Assembly: GCF_002099425.1 (NCBI RefSeq)
Contig: NW_018344272.1
Span: 660,001-724,000 of the forward strand
DNA from: Phascolarctos cinereus
Taxonomy: Eukaryota; Chordata; Mammalia; Diprotodontia; Phascolarctidae
Length of the DNA: 64,000 nucleotides
Reading direction: 5' to 3'
A program made the translations under genes and the position numbers. Positions 35,455 through 46,335 of this stretch are shown piece by piece. Every line of letters starts with the position of its first letter. The stretch's first letter is position 1. The notes under the pieces are model-generated. The model made no database searches. It was not told the DNA's origin and was given only the letters and a program-made list of their open reading frames with translations.

Positions 35455-35585
35455 CTGGGAGTCCAGAGACCTGGGTTCTGGTCTTAGCTCTGTCACTAAA
35501 TAGCTATCTCTTTGAACAAGTCCTTTAATCTCTCTGAGCTTCAGTTTTCTAATTGCTTAATGGGGAATTGTCTGAGGAGCCCCCA
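35455..35585 (+). repeat. MIR fragment
   Basis: 'gggagtccagagacctgggt', 'tcttagctctgtcactaaat' and 'ctctctgagcttcagttttc' are MIR head and core. Confidence 0.75.
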
Positions 35586-36611
35586 GACATAGGAGCGTGC
35601 ATAAACATTTGGCCTGACATACTGAGACTGATTCAAGAAATCTGTGATGACGTGGAATGGAGGAGTCTGTAACTACACTTCAGAGCAGGTATTCTGTAAC
35701 TGTTTCCTATCCATTCGCCTTGTGAGGAAGAAAGGCCTTTCATGGATCATTCTTTGAGATTGTGCTCCTCACCAAACTTCCAGCCAACTCTGGTATGGAC
35801 TCCAGTTCTTGGAACCTTAGTACTCTTCTAACCTTCCTAAGTTTACAAGGTCATGTCCTAGTCCATTCTATCTTCAACCCTCATTTACCTAAAAGTAGAA
35901 AAGAATGAAACACAAGTACAAACAATAAAACAATTGTATTATGTGTTCATAACTTCATTTCTACCGGGTAAAGCCAGTAGATTGCTGGTGTTCTGCCCAC
36001 ATATCAACTTAAGCAGTTATCATATTGTTCATCAGAGTAAATCACTTTGGTCAGTTACTACCTTGTGTATACATACTTAGTTCTAGTTTGGCAGGCAACG
36101 TACACATCTTTCTTAACACAGAATACGTGATGAGGAAACAATTGCACAATGCCTGTGCATGTTCTAAAGTAGAGATTTGGGCCCCTTCAAGCAAAAAATA
36201 ATATAGATTTTTGCTGTCTGTCTCATCACACTCCCACCTTTGCACATGCTACAAGTCTTGGTCTTCATTCATCAATCCTTCCATTATATCTGTAAAATGA
36301 GTAGATTGAGCAAGAAATCTCTTAAAAGTTCCCATTCAGTTCTAAAGACATGTGTTACTAGGGTTTCCCAGTATCTTTTTTTTTGGTATCTTTTTCTTAC
36401 CACCACATTCTCATCCTTGGTCTGGAGTCTATTAAGAGAGAGAAGTAGACTTCTAACAGAACTGTCACAGGTTTTTGGCTCAGTCTGGAGAGAAGGGGGA
36501 TTTTTTCTCACTCCTGATCTTAATTCCTGGCATCACACTTAGAAAATCATTCACTTTAGCTTCCCTGCAAGCATTTATTTATTTGATTCTTTGGTTGATT
36601 GGTTGGTAGTT
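35586..36611. other. Unassigned DNA
   Basis: No repeat or gene is recognised. The frames at 36240-36542 and 36284-36511 (opposite strands) are chance. Confidence 0.4.
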
Positions 36612-36902
36612 TTCAAGATTGAGTCTCCCTGTATCTTCTAGGCTGGAAGTTCAGCGAACACTAATAGATCCATTCCCACTGTTAATTGACAAGGAAGCTT
36701 TGAATCACTGGGCATCCCACTTGGGCTTGTTTACCCCTCCCCCAGGCAACCTAATGGCTTTCCATTCTCAAGGGTTCACCATATTGGTCCTTGACTTACT
36801 GTGGGTATCCATTGACTTTGTCCCTCATATAACTCTGGACTCACAATCTCAAGAGACCCACCGGCTTCAGCCAGGATTACAGGAATGTACCACATGTCTC
36901 AC
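36612..36902 (-). pseudogene. RN7SL: 7SL RNA (SRP RNA) retropseudogene
   Basis: Read antisense, the stretch follows 7SL RNA along its full length. At the low-coordinate end, 'gagtctccctgtatcttcta' plus ggctgga mirrors the 7SL 3' end. The middle keeps S-domain landmarks that Alu-type SINEs lack: 'tttacccctcccccaggcaa' plus cct (about 36730-36752, complement of AGGTTGCC..GGAGGGGTGAA) and 'ggttcaccatattgg' (about 36774-36788, complement of the CAATATGGTGACC loop region). The 5' end appears as 'cagccaggattacaggaatg' near 36870-36890. Identity is clearly reduced, so it is an old dead copy. It has no obvious poly(A) tail or target duplication. 7SL RNA is the scaffold of the signal recognition particle. 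This copy has no expected function. Confidence 0.8.
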
Positions 36903-37731
36903 AAACCAGTTTAACATCGAGTCTCAAGTCAGAAGTTTTTGAATTCTTGACTGAGGTGTCTATACCTTTTAAAATTTATGAAGGATTTTAATATTTCTGA
37001 AAGTAAGCTGATTTTTGGTTTTGCTTGGTTATTTTTTTCCAGTTTATTTATTTACAAAATATTAATGAAAGAAAACATCATGTATTTAACAAATGAGGTT
37101 TGGCTAGAAAGTAACTCTTAAAATGCTTTGAATCTGCTATTTCTTTAACTTGAACACAATACCTTCAAACACAAAAAGCCAACTGCCACTGATGTAGATG
37201 GTGAAAAAATAAAAGGGTAAGACATTAGGAATCTTGACTTTCTCTCTGACAAACATTAATAAATACAGAAGTTTCCATTGTTATCTATTTTATTTCCTAG
37301 ATATGGCAGAGCAAGTCAAGTAGGTGACTAGTTTCTATAGATCTCTGCAAGAAAAACTAAAATGATCAACTTCAGGCTGCTAATCCTGCACTGGATCAAA
37401 GTCCCCTCAGGGAAATATTTATGTTTTACTAGTTTACTCAGCTCTAAGGATCTGCAGATATCCTCTGTGATTTTGACTGAAGGAAACACTGATGCCAGAG
37501 CTGAAGCTTGTGATTTAATCATAGAGGCATTTCAGCCTCTAGCAATCCTATCTCCTCAGAAATCAATAACTACACTTTCAGTTATATTAGAGAATTTTTT
37601 TATTTTTCCACCTGACCAAGATATCAATTTGTATATGTTCTATTGTCTGACTTTCTAGTTGACAGTTTGAGATGCTGGTACCTGACTCGATGATTCAGTT
37701 TAAAAATCCTTTTTCGAGGATGAATTTCCCT
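36903..37731. other. Unassigned DNA
   Basis: No repeat or gene recognised. The frame at 37362-37658 has no motif. Confidence 0.4.
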
Positions 37732-37779
37732 GTCATCATCATCACTACTACCACCACCACCACCACCATCATCATCATA
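37732..37779. repeat. (CAT)n/(CAC)n trinucleotide repeat
   Basis: ATC, ACT and ACC units in blocks, ending in CATCATCATCAT. Confidence 0.92.
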
Positions 37780-38054
37780 TATTGATTAATATACTCCTTC
37801 TCCAAAACACTGGAACGCTCTACAGATTATCCAGGAAGCATACAAAAAGATCCCTTCTCTTAGCATCCAGAATTTATAGCCTTTACCAGGCACCTCTAGG
37901 ACTGAGCAAAATAATCATCAGAAAGCAGTGCCATGCTTCTCTGGGTAGGAGAATGAAGAGCCAGCAGAACTAATTCAAATAGCCTTCCAAAGCAGGAAAG
38001 AATATGTCCCAGATGTTACAATGCCAAAAACTACAAATGAGTGTGCATGGTCAA

Positions 38055-38262
38055 GACCTAAATTCTGTAAATATTAAGTCTAGTTCATTCCCTCTTAATT
38101 ATTTCCCATTTATGTTGTACATAGCTTGTCTCTATATATGTGTTTGTTTGTTGTCTCCTCCATTAGATTGTGAGCTCCTCAAAGGCAGGGACTCTTTTGC
38201 CTCTTTTTGTCTCAGTGCTTTGCTCAGTGCCTGGCACATAGTAGATATTTAGACAAAATCAA
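38055..38262 (+). mobile_element. L2 LINE 3' end
   Basis: 'attagattgtgagctcctca', 'aaggcagggactcttttgcc', 'tgctcagtgcctggcacata' and 'gtagatatttagacaaaatc'. Confidence 0.8.
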
Positions 38263-38309
38263 ATATTCTCTTCCTTCAGGGAGCTTATCAAGGAACCATT
38301 TTACAGGAA

Positions 38310-38465
38310 GAGCATTTTAGTCTAAACCATACTTTCATATGCAGTATCTTACTTTTGACAACCCCCATAGTTGGTTAAGTTAAATGACTTGCCCAAGGTC
38401 TTATGAATGGTAAGTAGCAGAGCCAAAACTGAATAACCAGTTCATATACTGTGTCATCTTCTAAT
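38310..38465 (-). repeat. MIR fragment
   Basis: Antisense: 'cagtatcttacttttgacaa', 'aatgacttgcccaaggtctt' and 'ggtaagtagcagagccaaaa'. Confidence 0.7.
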
Positions 38466-38469
38466 AAGC

Positions 38470-38575
38470 TATTAGAAGTAAGGGATTATATCTTGTTCAA
38501 CCTTGTTTCACTTCCCACGCTTAGCACAGTATCTACCAAAGATCACTTAATAAATATGTGTGGATTAACCCTAAA
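38470..38575 (+). mobile_element. L2 LINE tail
   Basis: 'gcttagcacagtatctacca' and 'cttaataaatatgtgtggat' mark a second L2 terminus, separated from the one at 38055-38262 by an antisense MIR. Confidence 0.65.
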
Positions 38576-39202
38576 TAATGGTCTTGCAAGATCATAACTT
38601 GAGATAGAAAGACTGTATAAAACATTCCAAGTAAAGGAGTCATCCAAAATGTAAAATGAAAAGACCTTATTCAGTTGTTACATTGGAAATCTATTAACCG
38701 AAGTAATTTGCCTAAATTAGAAGCCTTCACAGAATTACAATTACTTTCCATCTCCTTGGTCAGCTCTGCTATCATTATCTGTACACTTAAGAATGAAAGT
38801 GTTAGGTAAGGTTAGAATTCAAAGGTGGAGAAACAAATATGCAGGGGAATTAACTCATGTCCACAAGTGCTGAACTGTTTCTGAAATGACCCCTTTTAAA
38901 GGCATGTGTCATTTGTTCCCAGTGCAGATTGGCACTTGAGATTCAAAACACTCATTCTGACATCATTAGGTCTGCATATTTGCAAAAGTTCGGGTACAGG
39001 TACATTTTGAAATGTGACCTGAAATCTTCCAAATTTTCAACTTTTGATGAATGCTTTTCATATAGTTTCTAAAGTATGAATATTAATGTAGTAATTCTTG
39101 TAAATATTTTAAATAATTTTAAATAATTTGTAACATGTAAATTTACGTGTTATAAAGGTGTTATATAATATCTTATTTTCCATTGTTATGATTTAATTTC
39201 CA
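38576..39202. other. Repeat-free block, possible conserved non-coding DNA
   Basis: No repeat is recognised. The segment about 38870-39060 keeps complex sequence, including an octamer-like ATTTGCAAAA at about 38978 and 'ctgacatcattaggtctgca'. Conservation cannot be judged from one sequence. Confidence 0.3.
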
Positions 39203-39325
39203 CCAGTAACTAGCTATGTGAATTAGGTTAAACCTCATCTATATCTAGAAGTATCCTCATCTATAAAATGAAGAGTCTAGATTAGGAGATATTTTGATTC
39301 TATAATTCTTAATAATTTTTGTTTT
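39203..39325 (+). repeat. MIR-family fragment
   Basis: 'agtaactagctatgtgaatt', 'agtatcctcatctataaaat' and 'gattctataattctt'. Confidence 0.65.
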
Positions 39326-39594
39326 GATTTCTATTTATTGCCAATAAAGAGTGATAGTATTAGCTATAGTGTTAGCAGTCTACATGGACACCTAAATTCA
39401 AGGTGACTCCAACTATATGAACATGTTTTCCAAACTTGTGTTTTAATAAAAAAAATTATCTTTGCTAAATAATAACAATAATAAATATATTTATACAAAA
39501 ATAGCTAAACATGAACAAACTTTAAATAAATGCTAAACTTAATGATAGTACTTATTTGCAGCACTTTCACACAAATGAAACAAGCTATATACAT

Positions 39595-39790
39595 GCAGCA
39601 TGATAGCAGAAAGAATACTGAATTCTTAAGTCACAATGCTTCATTCCATACCTCTGATATGTTTGTTACTATCGATGTAATTTTGGGCAAGTCATTTACC
39701 CTCTTGGGGCCTGTTTCCTCCTCTGGTTAATGGGAGTTTTAGATTAGAGGATATGCAAAGTCCCATGTTAGAGGATACGTAAAGTCTAAA
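39595..39790 (+). repeat. MIR-family SINE
   Basis: 'gatagcagaaagaatactga', 'ttttgggcaagtcatttacc' and 'gcctgtttcctcctctggtt'. Confidence 0.7.
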
Positions 39791-40454
39791 TCCTAATATC
39801 TCTTTATAATATCCTTCTCACTTGACTCAACTGTACATTAAAACAATTACTTCAAACTGTCACAAAGGTTACATAACTATAACTCTGTATACTGATGCTG
39901 ATTAGGATAGTAAATGTTAGACTTTATAATTTATTCTAAACCCTAGTTTAGTGTCAAATATCCTTTTTAAAACCCTGTCATCAATTCTCTAATCTTTTCT
40001 AATCCAATACCTTATTCCTTTCATTAGGAAAGGGATTTCTTTCTCTAGGGACTTCTCTGCCTAGGGAAACATTTTGGTGAATGCTTCTAAAGTGTTCTAC
40101 AAAAATATCTGCTATATTTCATTATTGTTGTCAAGTTGTATTCGGGTATGTTTCAAATCTCTACTATGAAAATCTTGAGAAAATAAAAAATTTAGAAATA
40201 GACATAATAATTTTAGTCATAATTTTAACTCATGTCTGTCAACAGATGAGATGGATCTCTTGGGCTAAGAAGTTTCCACTTGTCAAAAAAATTCTTCAAG
40301 ATTGGAGTATGTTATGTTATTAAGCCATTAATGTTGAGAATAAAGTATAAATAAAGCCATTAGTTTTGAAAATGAAGACTTTTAGCTTTTGGCAGAAAAG
40401 TTGTTTTTACTTTGTATGGTTAATAATCCAACAAATCAATATTCTCATTGATGA
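39791..40454. other. Unassigned DNA
   Basis: Nothing recognised. The frame at 40081-40323 has no motif. Confidence 0.4.
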
Positions 40455-40648
40455 GGAGCATAGAATTATAGATTTAAAAGTGGAAGAAACCTCAGTGATC
40501 ATGTAGACCAACCCCTTCATTTTATAGATAAGCAAACTGAGAATTTAAGTGACTTGCCTATGGTCACACAATAGTAAATATCAAAGACAAGATCTGGACC
40601 CAGGTTTTCCTGACTCTAAGTGCAATAATTGATTCCACATCATGCTTT
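40455..40648 (-). repeat. MIR-family SINE
   Basis: Antisense: 'gatcatgtagaccaacccct', 'taagtgacttgcctatggtc' and 'tggacccaggttttcctgac'. Confidence 0.78.
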
Positions 40649-40689
40649 GTACTCTTATGAGTGGTTTGCATCACAACCCAACCATGCCT

Positions 40690-41365
40690 GTCCATCTTGT
40701 GAAACTCCTCCCATAGACTGCCCCCCAGCAGACATGTGGCCAATATGCTTTCGTCTTATTATCTTGAGATACGTAAGTCTCACCTCTTTCCTAAATGCTA
40801 ATTCCACATCACCAACTGCCTGTTGGATATTTCTATTTAGTGGCACCTCAGGCATCTCAATTTCAACATATCCAAAACTTCTTTATCCCTAACACTACTC
40901 CTTCTCTTACATTCCTTATGTCTGTTCTTCACAGATAGATCATTCTTATATTTCCAGTGTTTACATATTACTTTACATATTAGTTTCTTCCATGCATTAT
41001 TGGTCCAGTTATACTGGCCTACTCACTGTTCTTCACACCTCTCACCTCCATATCTTTTAACTAGCCATACCCCATTCCTGGAATATTCTCCTTTCTCACC
41101 TCTGCTTCTTGGAGTTCCTGCTTTTCTCCAAATACCAACCTCTACATGAAACCCTTCTTGATTACTAAGCTGCCCCATACAAAACAATCTACTCATTTTG
41201 TATATATTTTATATATTTATGTATGTATATGCTATCTTTCCCCATTATAATGTGAGATATTTGAAGGAAGGAGCTGTTCAGCTTTTCTCTTTGTATCCCT
41301 AGTGCTTAGCACAGTGCCTGCACAGAGTAGGTACTTAATAAATGCTCATTGTCTGATCTTATGGC
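40690..41365 (+). mobile_element. L2 LINE, long 3' segment
   Basis: Sense L2: 'gcctgttggatatttctatt', 'cacctcaggcatctcaattt', 'cctggaatattctcctttct', 'gaaacccttcttgattacta', and the tail 'tgcttagcacagtgcctgca' with 'gtacttaataaatgctcatt'. Confidence 0.78.
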
Positions 41366-41445
41366 TTTCTTTGTATCCCCAGCACTTAACAAGGTGCCTG
41401 GCATATACTAAATACCTAATAAATATTTACTGACTCTACTGATTT
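41366..41445 (+). mobile_element. Second, adjacent L2 tail
   Basis: 'tttgtatccccagcacttaa', 'caaggtgcctggcatatact' and 'aataaatatttactgactct' repeat the L2 terminus that ends about 20 bp earlier. Confidence 0.75.
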
Positions 41446-41814
41446 TCTGAAATTCCATGCAAAACTCCCATACTAAGTCAGAAGCTCCTCTTTCATGGTG
41501 GCACAAGGAATGGGAAGATGCAGTTAGAATCAATTAAAGAGATGAAACTCCCCAGGCTAGCAACTCCTGACATTGTATGGGTTTAATCTCTTCTGAACTT
41601 GGCTTTTGTCTTCATGTATTCCACCTTGCCTTCATTGACTTTTGACTTGGCTTTTCTTTTGTGCTTTTACAATATTTGACCTGGCTTCTTCTGATTTCTG
41701 CTTAGCTTCCTAATTTTTCATTAATGACCCAGGACTTTATCTGAAGGGCTGTCGTGTAAACGCAGAATTAGACTTGCGGTATTTGGACTCAGTGGGCCAT
41801 CTCAGAAGCAATGG

Positions 41815-41885
41815 TAAAAATTACATAGCACTTCAAGTTTTACAAAACATTTTCCTCACAGTAACCCTATGAGGTTGATAGTATA
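41815..41885 (-). repeat. MIR 3' fragment
   Basis: 'attacatagcacttcaagtt' and 'cctcacagtaaccctatgag' are antisense MIR 3' text. Confidence 0.65.
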
Positions 41886-41889
41886 AGTT

Positions 41890-42480
41890 CAAATTCAAGT
41901 TTGGAAATTGGTTCTTATATCAAGCTTGAATTTGCCTGTTTGCAAAATCTATCTACCGTTCTTAGTACTACCTTCTGGAGCCAAATAAATCAAGTCTAAT
42001 CTTTTTTGAGCATGATAGACTTCAAGTACTTCAAAACATCTACCATGTAAGTTTTGTTTTCTCCAAGCTAAATACGCCCAATTCCTTCTACTCATGTGGC
42101 ATGAATTTGAAGTTCTTCAATATTCTGGTTGCTCTTCTCTGGATGTTCTCAGTCTCTTCAATTCCCTTTCTAAACTATACTATCAAGAACTGAACACAAT
42201 ACTACAGGTGTGATGTGACCAGAACAAAGTACAGCAGGACTATGACCTCCTTTTTAATGGAAGCTACATTTAATGTAACCCAAGATTGAATCAGGTTTTT
42301 TGGTGCCATATCATACAGTTGACATATTGAGTTTTCAGTCATCCAGTGTGTTAGCTGTCCTTCTTCACTGTGTCACCTGCAAATCAGTGAAGGATCTATC
42401 TGTGCCATTGTGCAAGCATCAATATTTAGGGAAATTAAAAGCAACATCTCAAAAGGAAAAGGTTGGGAATCTTGGTAACT
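41890..42480 (-). mobile_element. CR1/L3 LINE 3' region, antisense
   Basis: 'ttgctcttctctggatgttc', 'aactgaacacaatactacag', 'gtgtgatgtgaccagaacaa' and 'ttaatgtaacccaagattga' are the complement of the CR1-clade reverse-transcriptase end (family text CCAGTTCTGG..GTCCAGAGGAG). Confidence 0.65.
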
Positions 42481-42544
42481 TCCAAATAACTGTGAACCAT
42501 TAAACCCAAAGTTTGGTGCATACAATTCATTTGAAAGAGATAGT

Positions 42545-42660
42545 ATTCTCTAGTTCCATGTGTATGTCTTCAGGAAAGGTAGTTAACCTCTGTAAAATGA
42601 AAGGTTTGTACTAATCGGTCACCAAGATCCCTTCCAGCTTTAAAGTTACAGGATTCTAGA
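42545..42660 (+). repeat. MIR-family 3' fragment
   Basis: 'taacctctgtaaaatgaaag', 'accaagatcccttccagctt' and 'taaagttacaggattcta'. Confidence 0.65.
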
Positions 42661-42674
42661 TTAGAATCACTGTG

Positions 42675-42790
42675 GTAACATATAAGTAGCAAAGGGCTAG
42701 AGTCAGAAGACCTGGGTTTGAGTTTTGGTTCTTTCAATTATTATGTACCTTTAGGCAAGTAACACCTTCTCTGAATCTCAAGGTAAATAT
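42675..42790 (+). repeat. MIR head fragment
   Basis: 'gctagagtcagaagacctgg' and 'tttaggcaagtaacaccttc'. Confidence 0.65.
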
Positions 42791-42935
42791 ATTCAACACA
42801 ATTCAACAAGCATTTATTAAATTTCCACTATCTGCCAGACACAGCTCTAGGCACTGAACATTATAAAATGGGTGCAACAAAGGGTGTCCAACCTACATCA
42901 GTGTGTTATTGTAAGGCAAACACTTAGTAACTATA
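42791..42935 (-). mobile_element. L2-family tail, antisense
   Basis: 'tcaacaagcatttattaaat', 'tgccagacacagctctaggc' and 'attataaaatgggtgcaaca' match the antisense L2 terminus. Confidence 0.6.
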
Positions 42936-43001
42936 AATTGATGGGACAAATGTGAAGCAGGCTATTTGTGCAAAGAGAAATAAAATTATTGCAATATGCA
43001 G

Positions 43002-43246
43002 GAAAGCTTAATGGCACAGTAGATGGAGCACTAGACCTGGAGTTAGGAAGACCTGAGTTCAAAATCTGGCCTCAGATATTTACCAGCCATGTGACTCTGG
43101 GCAAGTCATTTAACCCTCTTTGCCTCAGTTTCCTCATCTATAAAATGAGCTAGAGAAGGAAAACCACTACAGTATCTTTGTCAAAGAAACCCCAAATGGG
43201 GTCATAAAGAGTAAGGAATGACTGAAATGGCTGAACAACAACAACA
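43002..43246 (+). mobile_element. MAR1-type SINE, full length
   Basis: Head 'taatggcacagtagatggag', core 'atgtgactctgggcaagtca', 'cctcagtttcctcatctata', 'cagtatctttgtcaaagaaa', and the RTE tail 'ccccaaatggggtcataaag' with ctgaacaacaacaac. Confidence 0.88.
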
Positions 43247-44434
43247 CTGTAACATGCTGTCTTTATGTCATTACATTTGTTCCATTTAGGTAATATTTCA
43301 TTGTTCTACTTTGTGGACTGGACTAATAAGTACCGTATGTTACCAGACATCAATCTTTTTGGAATGAAATAAAAAACCCAAAGAAAATTTAAGAAAAACC
43401 TAGGGAAAATATTCATGTTATTTACTTTACTACATTGCCAGGAAAAAGAAAGGTAATAATTCCACACTTTCTTTCACCTTATTGGAGGAGTTTAATTAGT
43501 CCATTCCCATGGATTTCAGTTGATGACAAATCATGACTAAAATATTCCAACTTTGCTGCTGGCATTTACGAAAAACAAACTGTCCCCATAAATTTCATTG
43601 AGAAGCTATGCTAGCTAATGTCCAAAGACGGCCCAGGAGCAATTTTGCCCAAATATGTAAACTTTATGAAAAAATAACAACAAAAACTCTCTACAGAGCT
43701 AAAATTACTCCCCATAAACAATACCCAAGAATATATAATTTACCCATGGCTAAAATATGCATACTCACAAGAAGAGGTAGAAATTTTTATTGATATGTAA
43801 GTGGTTCCTTAATATTTTTGACAACCAAGAACTAAGTTCATTACCTGCAGGACTTTATATGATCAAGAGGACAAAGGGAAGGTTGTTGAGATGGGAGGCT
43901 GATAACTACATTGCATCTTTACTTAAAAGTCTGTGTTAAGGGGCTATTTCTGTGTTCCTACTGTGAGTCAAGAAGTCAGATTCCAACCTGACACAAAACA
44001 AAAGGCAAAAACAAGGTAAAACTGACAGACCCGAGGGAACCAAGTTATTGGCTGTTACCTTCAGAGTGTGATTGGCAGGAGATGAAGACCCCTGGCTCAC
44101 ATAGCTGAGAGTTCACAACCCTAGCTTAGGTACCTATCAGCAGGGGAAAATTAAAGGTGTGCCCTTCACTAGAATCCAATTTGTTAAATAAAACTGTACA
44201 TTCTGTGCAACTATTTACCCTGGATTTGAAATTAGTGGTTACCTTAGCAACTCTTGTATCCATGAGGCATACTCATACAGTGAAATGTTCAATTCATGGA
44301 CACTTTCTCTGGTGCAGAATGCAAACTATTAACAGGACACTATAAGTTTTTGTTTTGTTTTAGTGGTAGAACCTTTATGTACAAAAAATTAAAAAGCCCT
44401 GTGCTAATAAAAGAAAAACAATGAAACTATACAG
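43247..44434. other. Unassigned DNA
   Basis: No repeat or gene is recognised. Frames at 43608-43793 and 44157-44345 have no motif. Confidence 0.4.
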
Positions 44435-44608
44435 GTTAGGATCACAGAATTCTAGCACATAATGAGACTTAGAGATCATCCTGTTGAACCCTTTCATTTA
44501 AATGATGAGGAAAATTAGTCTGTGGGAAGACAAATAACATTCCCGGTGTTTGATGGCAGTTGGTGGTAGAGCCAACACTAGAACCAAGGTCTCCTGACTT
44601 AACTCAGA
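44435..44608 (-). repeat. MIR-family SINE
   Basis: Antisense: 'ttagagatcatcctgttgaa', 'aaatgatgaggaaaattagt' and 'accaaggtctcctgacttaa'. Confidence 0.7.
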
Positions 44609-44644
44609 GCTTAATAATAATAATAAATTATTAATATGTAATAT

Positions 44645-44865
44645 TAATAACATGTTTCTATAGCACCTACTATGTGTTAGGTACTGTGCCACTTTACAAA
44701 TATTATTACAGTTGATCCTCATAACAACCCTAGGAGGTAGGTGCTATTACTACCCCATTTTACAGTTTAGGGAACTGAGACAGAGGTTAAGTGAGTTGTT
44801 CAGGGTCACATAGCTAGTAAATATCCAAGACTGGATTTGAACTCATCTTCCTGGGCCCAGATATT
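44645..44865 (-). repeat. MIR, near full length
   Basis: Antisense: 'tatagcacctactatgtgtt', 'cctcataacaaccctaggag', 'gaggttaagtgagttgttca' and 'gggtcacatagctagtaaat'. An AAT-rich tract at 44609-44640 separates it from the previous MIR. Confidence 0.82.
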
Positions 44866-44934
44866 GCTTTACTTGCATGAACCATATATAACATCATATA
44901 AATAGTCTCTTGTTTACAAAGATACATGGAATTC

Positions 44935-45100
44935 TCCCATTAATATTTTCTACAAATCCAATTCCACCTTTACTTCATATGTGTCATCTCTCCCAATAAA
45001 ATATGAGCTCTTTGAGGAATAAAACTCTCTCACTTTTGTATTTGTATCACTTAGCACTGTGTTTGACAAGTGGTTAGCATTTAATATTTTTCTTTCATTC
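44935..45100 (+). mobile_element. L2 LINE tail
   Basis: 'cccaataaaatatgagctct', 'ttgaggaataaaactctctc' and 'cacttagcactgtgtttgac'. Confidence 0.65.
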
Positions 45101-45106
45101 ATAATT

Positions 45107-45136
45107 CATGCATGCATGCATGCATGCATGCATGCA
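45107..45136. repeat. (CATG)n self-complementary microsatellite
   Basis: Seven CATG units. Each unit is its own reverse complement, so either strand can fold into a hairpin. Confidence 0.95.
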
Positions 45137-45221
45137 TTCACAATGACTTCCATACAAAATAAATTCCATTCTAGTCTTCTCTAATACAATCTCAGCTCTT
45201 CTCAGATAGGCGATCAGAAGA

Positions 45222-45405
45222 GTTTGATCCTCACAACCATATGGGGAGGTAGGTACTATTACTATCCTCATTTTTACAATTGAGGAAAATGAGGCAGAAA
45301 GTGTTCAAGTGACTTGCCAAGAGTCACACAGCTAGTAAGTGTTTTAGGCCAGACTTCAACTAAGGTACTACAGCCTGCAGGTTCTAGCCACTGTGCATCC
45401 TAGCT
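45222..45405 (-). repeat. MIR
   Basis: Antisense: 'gatcctcacaaccatatggg', 'aagtgacttgccaagagtca' and 'cacagctagtaagtgtttta'. Confidence 0.78.
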
Positions 45406-45504
45406 AATCACGTAGAGCATCAAAAAGTTGGTAAAGCTGTCTGGTAAATCAACTCCATGCCTACAGGATGTGTGTTAAATATAGGAGGTAATTGGGACAT
45501 TCCA

Positions 45505-45710
45505 AGAAGCATGACATAGTGGAATTAATGCTGGATTTGATGGTAGAGCTCTGGGTTTGAATTCTAGTTCTGTCATCTAGACCATGTGTGACCTTAGGCA
45601 AGTTACTCAAAATCCCTAAGCCTCAATTTCTTCATCAGTAAAATAAAAAGATTAAACTACATGATTTCTAAAGTCACTTCTAGCTGTAAAATCTATAATG
45701 CTATGCACTA
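45505..45710 (+). repeat. MIR-family SINE
   Basis: 'gcatgacatagtggaattaa', 'atgtgtgaccttaggcaagt', 'tcttcatcagtaaaataaaa' and 'agtcacttctagctgtaaaa'. Confidence 0.78.
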
Positions 45711-46164
45711 TTTTTAATTCTTCTATCTACTGTTCTAATCTACATTTCCCACTCTCATAGAGGAATAATGGTTGTAATAGCAACCAGATCATTGCTTTGA
45801 AAAAACATTGTTCACACATTATAAACAAACTTTACCTAACACTGCAGAAACACCACTGTAATGTTCAGCTAACTGTTCATTCTTGTCATTTATAACTATG
45901 TGAAATTGTCCTTTGTACTCTTACCTAATACCATGTTTCTACAGAATTAATTAATTAAATTGAACAGATTTCCTCTATTTCATATTTTATACTCCTTGTT
46001 GGCAAATACTACCTTCATCACTTTTTTTCCATTCAAATAGGGGTATTCTATTAGAATATAATGTCCTTCATGATAAAAGATATTTCAAACTCTATGTCCA
46101 GTTCAAATACTGATGCATTTTTATAAGAATAAAAAGAAATGTCACGTAATGGTTCTACAATCAC
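45711..46164. other. Unassigned DNA
   Basis: Nothing recognised. Confidence 0.4.
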
Positions 46165-46335
46165 TAAAGCTTCATGGCACAATAGTAAGAATACTCAATT
46201 AAGAGAGACTAGATTTGATACTGACTAGTGACTTTAGGTAAGTTATCCTAACTGTGCCTCAATTTCTTTAAATATAGAGTCTTTTGTATTGGATTATCTC
46301 TTGAGTTCTTTCCATCTCTAAAGCAATATGACCAC
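46165..46335 (+). repeat. MIR-family SINE
   Basis: 'ggcacaatagtaagaatact', 'ctgtgcctcaatttctttaa' and 'gagttctttccatctctaaa'. Confidence 0.68.

Noticed and set aside
36619-36942. 107-codon plus-strand frame
   Set aside because: It is the antisense of the 7SL RNA copy.
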